Positions 44,075 through 55,600 of a stretch of 64,000 nucleotides of DNA are shown piece after piece; the first letter of the stretch is position 1, and each line of letters starts with the position of its first letter. Below the pieces are notes generated by a model. It did not search any database. It saw only the letters and a program-made list of their open reading frames with translations, and was not told where the DNA came from. The translations under genes and the position numbers were made by a program. Where the stretch lies: NCBI GenBank assembly GCA_023897205.1, contig JAHWDD010000001.1, positions 558,001 through 622,000 on the forward strand, given 5' to 3'. The stretch comes from Exophiala sp. HKRS030. Lineage: Eukaryota > Ascomycota > Eurotiomycetes > Chaetothyriales > Herpotrichiellaceae.

Positions 44075-45084
44075 CTATTCTACACGCAACCTGATCTTGA
44101 GCAGGTCCTTATCCATGATCTCGTCCTTCTTGGCCAACAATTCGTTCACATCCCAGTTCACGCTGATATATCGATCGGCAAGCCTGTCACATATTTGAAT
44201 CAGCATTGTACGGGGTATACAGTCACATATCGCCACAGCTCTCAGCAAAGCAGGGACATGTCCTTACCATTCTCTTCGCTCTTTGGTGAGCCACACAAAT
44301 GAGTCTCCAGCGAGTTCGGGCTTGTCGTTCAAGAAGCCATGCGTCTCTTTTGGCATGTTCTGCGCCAGCTCCGTCATGACTCCGCCGGGGTGAATGCCAT
44401 ACGCCAAAAGGCCCTGGTTCCCATACTCGGCCATGAGAAAATCGTTCAGTCGCAGAACGGTCGTCTTCGTGCTCTGGTATGCCGACAGGCCTGGTCTGGT
44501 GCCGAGCGCCCCGATGCTCGACGTCACGATGATGGTCTTGTCCTTGCTCTTCAGGACCAACGGCAGGAATGATCGTGTCATGAGGTAGACCGCCTTGACG
44601 TTGATCTCGTACACGTACCACCATTCGTCCGGGTCACTGTCGCCCATGAGCTGAGATTTCTCCAGGTAGCCGGCGTTGTTGATCAAGATGTCGATGCTGC
44701 CGAATCTGGACTCCACTTCCTTGGCGGCTTTCTCGACCTGTGCTCGGTCTGTGGCATCGACGGTCAGGCATAGAACCTTGGGCGGTGTACGGCCGGCCGC
44801 CTTTGCTTTCTCGAGCAATTCCTTTTCGAGAGAGGACAGATCAGAACGTGCGAGAAGGACGATGCCAGATGCACCAGCCTTGGCGAATGATAACGCTGTC
44901 GCCCTGCCAATACCTTTGCTGGCGCCGGTGATCAGGACAATCTTGCCGCTCAAGTCGGCTTGTGAAGGATCTATTGCCGGGTATGTATCATGGTGGGAGG
45001 TCGCCACAAAATTAATTCCTGCTTGTATGAGTTATTAGCTTTGTAAAGGCAGGATCGGCTCGTACCCATTGAAGGATCCATCAT
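44075..45084 (-). CDS. Short-chain dehydrogenase/reductase
   Basis: NAD(P)-dependent oxidoreductase with a Rossmann fold. Three exons (45084-45066, 45018-44268, 44183-44075) give 292 residues. The start MMDPSMGINFVATSHHD is supplied by a 19-nt first exon; without it the long frame has no ATG. Motifs are VLITGASKGIGRA, ILINNAGYLEKS, SSIGALGTRPG and the catalytic YQSTK. The last exon reads LADRYISVNWDVNELLAKKD, a typical fungal SDR ending (distinctive VNWDV block). It fits with the neighbouring reductase, dioxygenase and transporter as a redox tailoring enzyme, though the substrate is unknown. Confidence 0.9.
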
Positions 45085-46862
45085 TTGTGATTTGCCACGT
45101 TCCTTTCTCAGGTCACAATTGACAGGAATATTATGCTGGAAAAAAGACGAGTAAGGGATGATGATAGGGAGCAGAATTGAACGCTTGACAGTACTCCCAA
45201 ATAAATTCACATGAAACCTTTAATGTCGAGACGATCGGTGTGGAATATATATCTTAATTAGCTATCGGCAGTTGAATATGGAGAGCGAGTAGCTACGTCA
45301 GGATTCACAGGAAAATGCCCCATCAACATATCGCTCCCACAGATTTGTACGGAGTAGATAGTTGTTATTCCCGGAGTTCCATGTCCATTGCTAGGACCAA
45401 GATCCATCCTGCGCCGGTTATAACGGATTCGTTGCCTCCTGCCCGATATGTATTAGTGGCGTTTTCCCTGAGATCTTGAAGTCTCAGATGAGTTTAAAGC
45501 AACTGCAACGCCTAAACTAAAGTTTCGTGCCCTTCTCTTTTCCACTCGCTTATTCTCTCGCTCTCAAAATGCTCAGCATCGATACTCTCGATTATCTATA
45601 AAATGTTATACATTGATTGTGTGAGATCCTTGACCTCCATGGATGACTTCTTGGTGGGTTTGCTTGCGCACCGCCAAGATCGGTCTTTTGGCAGCCTTGC
45701 TCCTGTCAGGTGGTGAGACCTTTCAGCCTTGTCAAATGACCGACAGCGAAAAAAGGGATCTAGATGGCTTGAGAGTCTTCATGATCAAGACAGAGAGCCA
45801 TGTTCGAATCCCGCTCTGATCGCTTTGGATGATTAAATCACCAGAAACCTATTCATTTGACGCTGCAATCAGCAACTGCTTTGACTTGGAGGTTTATTGC
45901 ATTCATCTCTGGCTCCCTGAGGGTAGGCCAGTTCTGATGTTTGCCGAAGACTTTCTGAACGAGAGAATGCATGCGGCATGAATGTCTGAATATCTAGCAG
46001 AGCTCTCAAACTTGTTTCCTTGTACTTCGGCCGGCTACTCTCCACAGTGCGCTGACCATTCCGTAAACTATAATGTCACAGTGTCAAGGTAAGGCATGAA
46101 CGACTTGAAGCAGGGAAGAACTTGTTCGAGTTGATACATTAATGGTGTGTGTTCACTTCTGGAAATGGATTCTTGAGCTGATACTCACCACCACAGTCTT
46201 CACCACGCGGACTGCCTTTTTTTTCCCGCGACCCCTTCACAGTTTATCACCACCACCACACAGGAAGGCAGTTCAAGTCGCGCCATGACCAAAAAAAGAA
46301 GTCATTTTTTTCAACCGGCAAAACTCTAACCTCAAGGCCAACCACACGTTGAGTGGTTGACGTTGAGGTCGAGGGAAATCCTTTTGAGAGGATTTTTTCC
46401 GTGGTATCGCCAGGTTACTCCCCAACTTGGTCATTCACGAGTAGAATGCCATGAAAGCTGGGGAACACCTCATCCTACCGGGATCATCGGTGTCAGGGCC
46501 TTGTCTCTAGGATTCGCGGCTTGGCCCAAGTAAACTGCCTCATGTCTGGTGAAATCCCCTTACGCCATCCGACCCCCGGTGGGTCAGGTGACACGGGTAG
46601 CCACGAGGAATTGTTGGGGGATATTCAACTTTTTGAAAATATAACCCCTTGAATATTCAAACTGTTGTGCTTGAAGGCCCCCATTGGCCTCTAGGAGTCA
46701 GTAAGTGAAGCAAAGTGGCCCCCAAGCAACCATTAAGGATGATTCTACCAGTGAATGCGCTGCTCAAACGCGTCTACATACAATAGATTTCTCGCGTCCA
46801 TAGCGATATGAATTCTTGCCTCTCCATGGAACCGGGAAACCCTCACAATCCAAGCCTTCGCA
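45085..46862. other. Long intergenic region
   Basis: About 1.8 kb with no supportable gene. It contains one TACGGAGTA word (about 45347-45356) and a weak tRNA-like stretch near 45745-45824 that I rejected. This gap separates the metabolic cluster from the housekeeping block. Confidence 0.5.
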
Positions 46863-48713
46863 ATGTTTCAATCCCTGACGAGGAGGCTGTACAGGTTGCC
46901 GTCGTCTCCCTTTCCGGGCATCATCGCTTGCGTATTGCTCTTGTGTATCTACATTCTTGTGTCCAAGACGTCGTTCATATCTACTCAAAATGGCTCTTTC
47001 AATACCTTGTGGTACTACAGGGCAGCCGCGACTCGATACATGGCTTTGCATTCAACGTTTATTGACGCTGGTCATCCTCACATGCACGTATGTCTTTCCA
47101 CCTCTTCATCCAAGCATTGGTATTGACTTGTGAATAGAGGGTTGGCCGTTGGACCTCGACATCAGACGGGCGCAGACGAGATGCCGCGTTTCCAGGTCAG
47201 TGTGAACGCCTGGTATGGTAGTGATTAGACAGCAGCTGATCCGTATCAAGGCTCATCTGTCGAGATAATCATCACCAATACCAGGTCAATCTCCCTATCT
47301 CTCAACAACGCTGTCTCCTCGTCGAAACGACCGGTAGAAGATGCGGAACCCCATGATCTTGACCACATCGATTTGAGGCTCGCCACGTCCGATCATATCG
47401 CCTCTGAACCAGTCAACTTGGTTGTCCAGCTGAACGACACCTATACCACCTTCACGAATGCCAGAGCCATCGTCCCCGTCGCGAGCGATCTTGACCCTAG
47501 AAATAGATACCTACTCAGAGCGACGCATATGGGAGGGCCGAATTTGACCGGCCGGGTTCTCGAGTTCAATGGAATCTGGGTGGAAAAGCTCACTGAGCAT
47601 CCCGAGACACAGCCTGCACACCCCTCGAACAATGCTAAAAATATTTCATCCAGAGAGAGGATGGAGGAAGCTCAGACTGTACAAGTTGCGACGAAAAGGA
47701 CAATTGAGATCCTCACTTCCGAAATATCATTCTGTCCCATCTCGAAGAAGGAAAACCAAGACACTATGATCAACAGAGCCAGTGTCTGGTATGATCAGCT
47801 AGGATCTACACACAACATTGATGCCATCACCATGTCCACCAAAGACTTACGTCTATTACCCTCCTCCGATGAGATGCGTGCCACCGTCTCACACCTCTTC
47901 TTCCGTTCTGGTCCTCCGGGAACAACCCTCTTCGCCCGTCCGTGGACCTTTACGACCTACAGTCCGTCCGTACTGATCCTACAACTGGGCTTGGACGAGT
48001 TTACCACGTTTTTCGCAGACCCAGAGAATCGCAACACCCGCTCGCGAGAGCATTTCATCAACGAATTTGTCAACGCGTACGTCAAATTTCTCAAGGCGAT
48101 CCGGAGAACGGCATACCCGTTCAATTCAGAATCTCTCTCTTCTGCTCGGAGAAACGCAATTGACGATCCGACTTACATCTCAAACTCGGCACCTTCGACG
48201 TTGCCGATATTCCTCATCGCCCCCTTTTCCTCTTCAGGGCACCTCGTCACCAAGAAAACCCGCCTCGACCGGATCATCAACGACGCCCTGTCGCGCGTGG
48301 CTCAAGTCGCACTCGCGGACGGTGACGTGTCGACCTTTTGGATAGACACCACGGGCTGGCTGGACCGCAAGAGAGATTTCGTCACGGCCACGCACGATGT
48401 CGGTGTCGAGTGTCAACTGCTGTTGAACCAAACCGGCACTTCACCACATCGGATGTTGAACCCTGCCGCAAACCTCAAGGTGTCCACGCTCTTGTGGGAC
48501 CACATCTGCCCTTACATCGATCGCGACAACAATGCCACGAGCACGACGAGCCAACAGAGGGCAAAGTGGTGCCCTTTCGATCGACGCAACAGGTACGTGG
48601 GCAACGTGTACCTCCCGCAGGACGTCGAGGTCGAACGGACCGTGCTGGAACGAAGGATCAATCGCATCAAACAACGATTCAAGATCGTCGGGACAGGGAT
48701 CGTGATCGATTGA
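46863..48713 (+). CDS. SGNH-hydrolase-like type II membrane protein, function unknown
   Basis: Exons 46863-47087, 47138-47195 and 47251-48713 give 581 residues. One hydrophobic segment (GIIACVLLLCIYILVS, about residues 19-34) near the N-terminus suggests a signal anchor with a luminal body; several N-X-S/T sites fit that side. Within the body, SVLILQLGLDEFTTFF, later IFLIAPFSSSGHL and the end block VSTLLWDHICPYI resemble the spaced blocks of fungal GDSL/SGNH esterase-like proteins. A clear GDS nucleophile is not seen, so catalytic activity is doubtful. The acceptor before GSSVEIIITN is AAG. Exon 2 reads RVGRWTSTSDGRRRDA. The family call is tentative. Confidence 0.62.
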
Positions 48714-49222
48714 CAACTTTTGTCTCCAACCATCCATGACAGAATCGGCAGAGCCATCTCCGACGAACGTGGCTGCTTCCATCTTCATCCTAGGAGAGGG
48801 GAGAGAGTCAGACGGTGACCCAAATAACCCCTGGTTAGGTGGATTCCAAGGTAGCTATCTCGCGAAATATGCTGTCCGATGAAAGTTGGAAAGGAGACAT
48901 AAATTCGGCCACGTCACGACGAGGTTGAAAAATTCACCAATTGTAAAGGCTATACACAACCAACCAAAGGGGATAGAAATACAATGCGTAAAGCTGAGAA
49001 GGATCGGACCGAAAAGGAGTCTTGTCTTGCACACTACATGAATGCCCCAGGTAGATCCCAAATACGCCCAGTGTCGATTCTGGCTATCCCGGCCAGCTCG
49101 TCATTTGCTTTTTGTCCCACGTATAATAATTCATCACTCATCAAACCAGGGGACGTACCGAGCCCTCCGTCAAGGAAGAACGCCCATCTATCAAGGCTTT
49201 CCTGTCAACAATCTATAGGACT
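48714..49222. other. Intergenic, convergent 3' regions
   Basis: 509 bp between the SGNH-like gene and the convergent GYP7; nothing else seen. Confidence 0.5.
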
Positions 49223-51949
49223 TTAGTCCTTCAACCCGCTGGCCCTGGTTCTTGACCCATCCGCCTCGTTGCTATCCTCTCCTTCCAGGGTGATGATCTT
49301 CTTACTCAGCAGCAACCTCAGCTCCGGCGTAATGACCTTCTCCTGGTCCTTTTCGGGGGCTTTGCCCCCCTTTGACGTCGGTCTACCCTGAGATATGGGC
49401 CTCGAGCTCTGACGTCCAGGGCTTCTCGAAGACCCTGCTGCGGCCGGATTGGGTCTGGTCGTATTTTGGGTGCTTTCACCATCACCGCCCTGCTTTGTAC
49501 CAGAATCGGATTGACCCTGAGTCTGTCCAGGCGCGGGAAAAGCGTTGCGCCGATCCACCGCCTCCACCGTCTTCTCGAAACGTTTGAACAAGGCCTCGGC
49601 CCGGACCAAAGTCTCTTGCAGCTCGATATGTCCACTCAGGTCATTGACGTACTTCAGGACCTCGTCAAAGTGCTCAAGATGATCCATGATGAAGTCGCGA
49701 TGCTTCTCGAGGATAGCCACAGCGACGAAGAGGTGAAACTGTGAGCTGTAAAAATCCGTCCACAAACTCTCCCATAATCGCAACACGTCGGACCACTCGA
49801 ATTCACGTTTATACCAAACCAGCAGCATGCGGAAGAAGAAGAAGAAGTTCGTGCTGTCGGCTGATTGGAGATGGAGGTACAGTTTCGGATCAAGGATTTG
49901 AACCATCTGGTCCAGGGTGGCCAGTTGTGCCCGCATGCCAGATTGGCTGCGGACGAAGTTTCGGTTCATGCGGCGCATGAAGCAGACAAAGGCCCAGAAA
50001 GCCAGGGCATCGTCTTGGAAGACGGCGTAGAGCGGAGACAGAAGATCAGACATGCCTTGAACATAGCCTAGATTCTGTGGATGAGGGTTTTGATTTTGGT
50101 ATACACGTCGTGGAGACGATGAGGATGAAGGTTGATTCGAGGCGGCGACCGACGAAGATGGTGTATCGTACTCCAGATATGTGAGGAGCATATCTTTAAG
50201 CTGTTCCATGTGCACATTTGTGCCGGGACCGTCGGCGTTGTAGAAGGGTGAAGTTGGGTCTGGATGAGGAATGTCCTCACCCGCAAAAAGTGGAATATGT
50301 CTATCGGTACGGTGGACATCTTTCTCTACATGGCGGATTGCAAGGTCAGTGGACAATCTGTCAGGAACTGGTCTCATAGCCACATGGAGGTAAGGTTCAT
50401 GCTTACCGATGCGATTCTTTTGCTCCTTCCACCATTCTTCCTGTTCTGGAGTGGCTTCGTTATCAGCCATGCGTTCCCACCACGCTCCTTTTAGCTGGAC
50501 GTATTCATCACGTTTGCCGTTCATGTATGTATGTCGTTCTTGTTCGGTGCTGTTCCAGTCATAAACACCGAGGAGGAAGGGCCAAGCCTCCTTACGGACG
50601 CCATCCTCTGCATCCAAACCACCGTGAAATATACGTTCCTTCACCTCGTCGGCCGTGACCTGCAAGCTACCTTTGGCGTCGAAAAAGGATCTCCATTCGT
50701 CTAGATCAACCGGTCGACGTTTGCTGCCTGTCAAATCCATCCGACCGGCCTCCATCTCGAGGATTTCGAAATCGCCGACACTGGTTTCTTCAGAATCAAG
50801 AACATCTCTGGCGGTCCAAATGCGCTGTCTCTTCTCCCGGTCACTTTGCTCGGCGATACTCGCTGCCCATTTAGCGAGGTATAGCTTCGCACTATCATAC
50901 TCATCCTGCCAAGTTTGGATCTCTGGGTTTTGCAGGATTCGACGCAACTGAGGTGGAAGATTCTTATTGTTGGCAAGGTCCTCCGCAGTGCGACGAGTGA
51001 AAGTGGTGACCTTGGATAGCTGCTCGAGGATCTTCCACCTCGTTTCCTTCAAGGCCTTGGTCAAAGGATCCATTCCTGGTCCGGGAGGCTGCTTCTGCTG
51101 TTGGGAAGGCTTTTTCTGTTCTGAAGTGCTCTTGCCCCGTTGCCTTTGGTTCTCCATTGACTTTCGACCTTGTCCAAATCCAAGAAGGTCCTCTTCGGAC
51201 GGGTCTATCAGATATATGGACGGCTCAGCCGTGCTCCGTTCGACCGTGACAGATCGCTTGAGCCAGCGCAAGACTTCGTCTCCTCCCCAGTACAAATCCC
51301 CGGTTTCTCCAAAGGGATCGAAAGTCTCGCGGGCTCTCCTTCTCTTCTGAAGAATTGTGCTTTCGCATTCAGAGTCATGGAAAAACAAAGCCGGTAGACT
51401 TGAGCCAGCGCGAGTGTTGATAACAACACTGCCGTACCACCACCCCAAACTCGGCGGTCGAACGTGGATCGAATATATACTTGAGAGAGGTAGTGAGAAG
51501 GCGTATGGGCCGACAGGCGATTCATCAAACGTAGTTGCAAGAGGAAGAGGAGGCACTAGGTACGACTGCCTCGGCGGGGATTGGCCGTCTTTCATGTCGA
51601 CTTTAACATATGTGCTTAGGTCATCTTGTGACAGAGCAGACTCCGGCACCCAAGCCAGCAGATAGGACGAGGAGTTGTTCTTCTTCTTGGACGAATCTGC
51701 AGAAGTCGGTCGTTCATCTGTGAGAGTCTGGGGGGACTTTTGCTGCACAAGGGCGATGAAGCCGGGAATGTTGTCCTTGGCCGATTTGGTAGGATGCACG
51801 TAGACTTTGCTTTTCGAGTATAGTAGTTTGACACCTCTTGAAAGGGATGTATGTGCTATTGTATTATATCCTCCCTCTTCGTCGTCCGAGACATCGTAGA
51901 ATGAAGCAGAGGGAGAGGGAGGGTCTGGTTTCGAGGATGTTTCGGGCAT
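49223..51949 (-). CDS. gyp7: Rab GTPase-activating protein, Gyp7-type (TBC domain)
   Basis: Activates GTP hydrolysis on Ypt7-type Rabs in vacuolar traffic (family knowledge). The true ATG is 51949 (MPETSSKPD); the frame upstream lacks another. The uninterrupted frame hides an intron of 81 nt (50406-50326, GTAAGC...TAG). Splicing it joins WWKEQKNRI to EKDVHRTDRHIPLFAGED, the usual TBC arginine-finger motif (IxxDxxR), giving 881 residues. The glutamine finger is in LGYVQGMSDLL. N-terminal region: DUF3548-like lipid-binding part with VKLLYSKSKVYVHPTKSAKD and SIYSIHVRPPSLGWWYGSVV. Middle: ILEQLSKVTTFTRR. C-terminal: Pro/Gly/Ser-rich linker then a short helix PELRLLLSKKIITLEG. Its neighbour, divergent only through its other flank, is TSC2, another small-GTPase GAP. 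Confidence 0.92.
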   Translation of the reverse strand: MPETSSKPDPPSPSASFYDVSDDEEGGYNTIAHTSLSRGVKLLYSKSKVYVHPTKSAKDNIPGFIALVQQKSPQTLTDERPTSADSSKKKNNSSSYLLAWVPESALSQDDLSTYVKVDMKDGQSPPRQSYLVPPLPLATTFDESPVGPYAFSLPLSSIYSIHVRPPSLGWWYGSVVINTRAGSSLPALFFHDSECESTILQKRRRARETFDPFGETGDLYWGGDEVLRWLKRSVTVERSTAEPSIYLIDPSEEDLLGFGQGRKSMENQRQRGKSTSEQKKPSQQQKQPPGPGMDPLTKALKETRWKILEQLSKVTTFTRRTAEDLANNKNLPPQLRRILQNPEIQTWQDEYDSAKLYLAKWAASIAEQSDREKRQRIWTARDVLDSEETSVGDFEILEMEAGRMDLTGSKRRPVDLDEWRSFFDAKGSLQVTADEVKERIFHGGLDAEDGVRKEAWPFLLGVYDWNSTEQERHTYMNGKRDEYVQLKGAWWERMADNEATPEQEEWWKEQKNRIGKHEPYLHVAMRPVPDRLSTDLAIRHVEKDVHRTDRHIPLFAGEDIPHPDPTSPFYNADGPGTNVHMEQLKDMLLTYLEYDTPSSSVAASNQPSSSSSPRRVYQNQNPHPQNLGYVQGMSDLLSPLYAVFQDDALAFWAFVCFMRRMNRNFVRSQSGMRAQLATLDQMVQILDPKLYLHLQSADSTNFFFFFRMLLVWYKREFEWSDVLRLWESLWTDFYSSQFHLFVAVAILEKHRDFIMDHLEHFDEVLKYVNDLSGHIELQETLVRAEALFKRFEKTVEAVDRRNAFPAPGQTQGQSDSGTKQGGDGESTQNTTRPNPAAAGSSRSPGRQSSRPISQGRPTSKGGKAPEKDQEKVITPELRLLLSKKIITLEGEDSNEADGSRTRASGLKD

Positions 51950-52630
51950 GGCTGCTGGTTCGGGCTGTAGCTGATCTACCCGGTCATGCTTGTGCAAGGC
52001 GAGACTGTAGGATTGGAGTAATCTTGGAAGAAAGGATGTTCACACAGGTTATACATAAGATGATGGTGGTGGAGGTTGTGGTGGTGAGAAAGGTCGGATA
52101 CAATTCCTGATGCCTGGGAGGGCGAGCGAAGGAGGTGACGTCGGCGTTGCCAGGCGCAGGTGACGATGATGGATCTGGATCATCTGGAGGGGCAACAATA
52201 ATCCGCCCAAGGCTGAGCTGAGCTCCTCAAATCACGCCTCCGCATCTCGACCCTTATCAGATGTCGAAATAGGTAAATAGGCGTCACTCTCACAGCCACT
52301 GACCACCCAACTCTGCAGGCAGCATTTACCCTAGGCATGAACCCGAAGAGCATTTTATTTGATTAATCCCTCACAGCAATAACAACATCAATCAATCAGT
52401 CAATCGTCGTAATCAGACTTTTGCTATACATGACTCGAGCCATTGTACAATGGCAGCACGAGTGAAGAGTAGAATACTAGACTACTAGAACAAAAATGCC
52501 TCCCTAATGAACAGTACTTTTCCCATCCGATTCCTGATCCTTCCAACGCCGTGCTATGTCATTGACCTGTTATCTTAACCCATGATTCTCGCCATACTCC
52601 CAGTTGTTGTGAAAACCAACCCACCTCCCT
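51950..52630. other. Intergenic
   Basis: About 0.68 kb between tandem minus-strand genes, the GYP7 promoter and TSC2 3' region. No repeats or RNA genes noticed. Confidence 0.5.
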
Positions 52631-55600
52631 TCACACCGTCCATGAGCTGAAATCTAGCTGAGATGCCAAAGTCACGTCTTTGCGTGAACCACCCGCTTCA
52701 TCTCTGGGGACAGGGGTCCTCCTGCCGCCTTGACCACCCGTAACAACATTGTTCACGGTGCCCGACGATGTGGCCGTCAGTCCTTGCTTTTCAGCCATTT
52801 TGCTCAACACTCTTTCCTTCAATCTCTTGATCTGTTGGAGTCGAGCTCGCCAACCGCTTGGAAATTCAGAATCACTGTCTTTCGTATTCCAACACTGAGA
52901 AAACATGCTTGCGTTCAATGCCAAAGCCCTGACAAAAGGCGCCAGCTGAGCGGCTGAAATGATTTTGGTGTCTGCCACCGGTGAGATGTTGGGCAAATCG
53001 TCTCTGGTGACAACCTGAACCCAGTAGAACCCAGGCATGAAGTTTGGATCCAAAGCCTGACGACCACGGCAAGCAGGTCGAATTACAATGTTGATGTAGT
53101 TCAACTGAGATTGAAAATTCTCAAAACCCCAAGGAAGTCCGGAACGATTGAAAACAACATTCACATGGCAATTCCCAACATGTGCCTTCTTGTTGATGCA
53201 CTGAGGGTCCTCTTCTAGATCGGTCGGCATCATAGTCGGAACATGGTAGACAATCTCGTCCACACGATTGCGCCAGGCCATGGTATTTTCTCCGTCTCTC
53301 GGGAATTCCAATCCTTGCGGGTTGTAGCGGAGAGGCGGCTGCAGAGAAACGACGGAACCAAGCTCACTGAGGAATCGCTCGTAATCTTGAGAGCCACTCG
53401 TATTTGCGAGATAGTCAGACTCGGCAGACTGATCTTTCCCAATATAGAGAACGCCGATCTTGTGACTCGATACAGTCGGTATGCGATCGAATGAATCAAG
53501 TGCTCTTCGAACATAATCCTCGTCCGGTAGAAGCACTGGCTGGTCGGCAACTTTCGTTGTGGCTGCACTTGCCACCATTTGAAGGATAATATGTGAAGGT
53601 AGCATTTCGGTGGTAGCCTCATGATGTCGGATCTCTGTATGGCTAGGCGTGTGGTGGGACGGCAGCTCGCTGGTCAATTGTTGATAGCGAGCATATGTCG
53701 TACCTGAAGCCTGTCGTTTGATGATCTGGGTCTTGCCAGTATGGCCAGCGGTTTGGGCAGTAATCACACTGAGACCTGCAATCCAAGATGCTGAAGAAAT
53801 GGGTCCGTCGTCCTGTCCTGCAAAATCTGCTTGTGGTGCTGTTTCTCCCAAATCAGAAAACGCAGTCCGCTGCATCATGTCAATTAGGACTTGACTCTGC
53901 TCATCAATCATTTCTAGTCCTTGAGGGTTCTTCCAAATGAGTCTTGTAACAATCCACGAGACATATTTAGCCCTAGACTCCAGACGGAGGGAGAGAAACC
54001 AGAAAATGATAACATGATAGGCTAACGCAGCAGCGTACTGGGGCAGACCAATATCTGTCAACATTGACGCCCGGTATGGTGGTCGGCGAAAGTTCAAGCC
54101 ACTATGCCTCGATTGCAAGCTCAACCGTCCTGTGGGCGATGAAATCGACGCCTGATGTTGTTCTCGCGTCTTCTCCAAAAACTGAATACACATGCCCAAG
54201 ATCATCTGTATCTCGTCCGCATTGAGATTTGAGTGCATTTCCGGCAATAATGCCATGTGGATCAAGAACTCGAGGATATGCGCGGTGAGATGCGCCTGCG
54301 TCATGTTCTTGGACATCTTGTCGATGATTGTAGGGTATAGCGAAGCAACAGACGACGGTATCTCAAGGCTGCAGATCGACAAAGCATGTATGCATGGCCT
54401 TGATGTACCTTCCCAGGCCCCGGAAATACCGGTGAGAAATGCTCTCACAAGGTCATCACCAAATCCTTTTTGCACCGTTTCGTGCTTCATCGTCGCGTAT
54501 GCAATCAGGGGTATCAGGATGTTGAACATGCACAACGCAACATCTGACTTCTTGAGCCCAGTTGAAGGAGGAGCCTCACGAAAGGTGTTGTTGACAATTT
54601 GCTCACACAACACCTGTCGGAACTTCACGACAGCCTCCATGGAATTCAGGAAGAGGGCTATATTGCTCAATTGTGCTGCCACGTGGACAATGGTATAACT
54701 ATAAGTTTCCCAATCTGTATCTGCCTGAAGACATCTGATGATGTTCATCAACCAAGTATCCATGTCAAGTTCCGTTTGACTTTCAGGATGTGCAGAAACA
54801 TCAACGTTGAGATATGTTGACGGACGGTTACTGAATAGAAATGTCACATCCTCAGACTCGGGATACATCCACATTGGTTCATGAACGTCTGATTTCGTTG
54901 ACATGCTAGTGCTGCTTGCTGAATGTCGTTGTGCGGTTGGTGCTTCGAATTGAAAGGTATCTGCTGATTCTCGCGTGCGAAGAAGAGCGCTTGCGATGTG
55001 CTGGCTTTCACTCTCACTAATGATATAGATGAAGCCCGCGTCATCAGCCCTCACACGGAAAAGGAGCCGTTTGGCGACAAGTCGCGCGGATCGGAAGCGA
55101 CAGGATGAACTTGCAAGGCTCTGGAGCGTATCAAACCCTTCCACAGCAGCCGTGGGGTCAACATGAATGCCGTAGCAGAATACTGTCACAAGGATTTTGG
55201 TAGCTTCAGCTGCAAGCGTATCGGTGAAAAAGGCTCTCGCGGAGTGTAGGAGGACAAGGTCCCTCAAGGTCTTGGTCATGTGTCTGATTGACTTTGTGTG
55301 TTTGGCTGCCTCTTCGTAGTTGGACACCATCTCCTGCAAAGCCAACAAAAATTCGGTAAGGACTTGTCCATCCTGCTCGATAGTGACCTGAGATAGGAGT
55401 TCATCAAGCATCCATGCATATAAATCATCAAATTGTTCATCGGAAGTCGGGCTAGTAGAATGGACGTTACAAGCTCGAACTAGGACTTGTATTGCATTGA
55501 TGCGAGATGCTGCGGCTAGCTGTTGGTTCTGCACTGTGCGCTCATGGAGATCTCGAATGTACTGGTTCTTCTCCTCTCGGTCTCCTGAATTCAGGTATTT

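Noticed and set aside
45745..45824. tRNA-like stretch with a perfect 5-bp anticodon-type stem (GTCTT/AAGAC) and a TTCGAAT T-loop-like sequence
   Set aside because: The loop lacks the invariant U33, the T-stem does not pair, and only five acceptor pairs form; likely chance.
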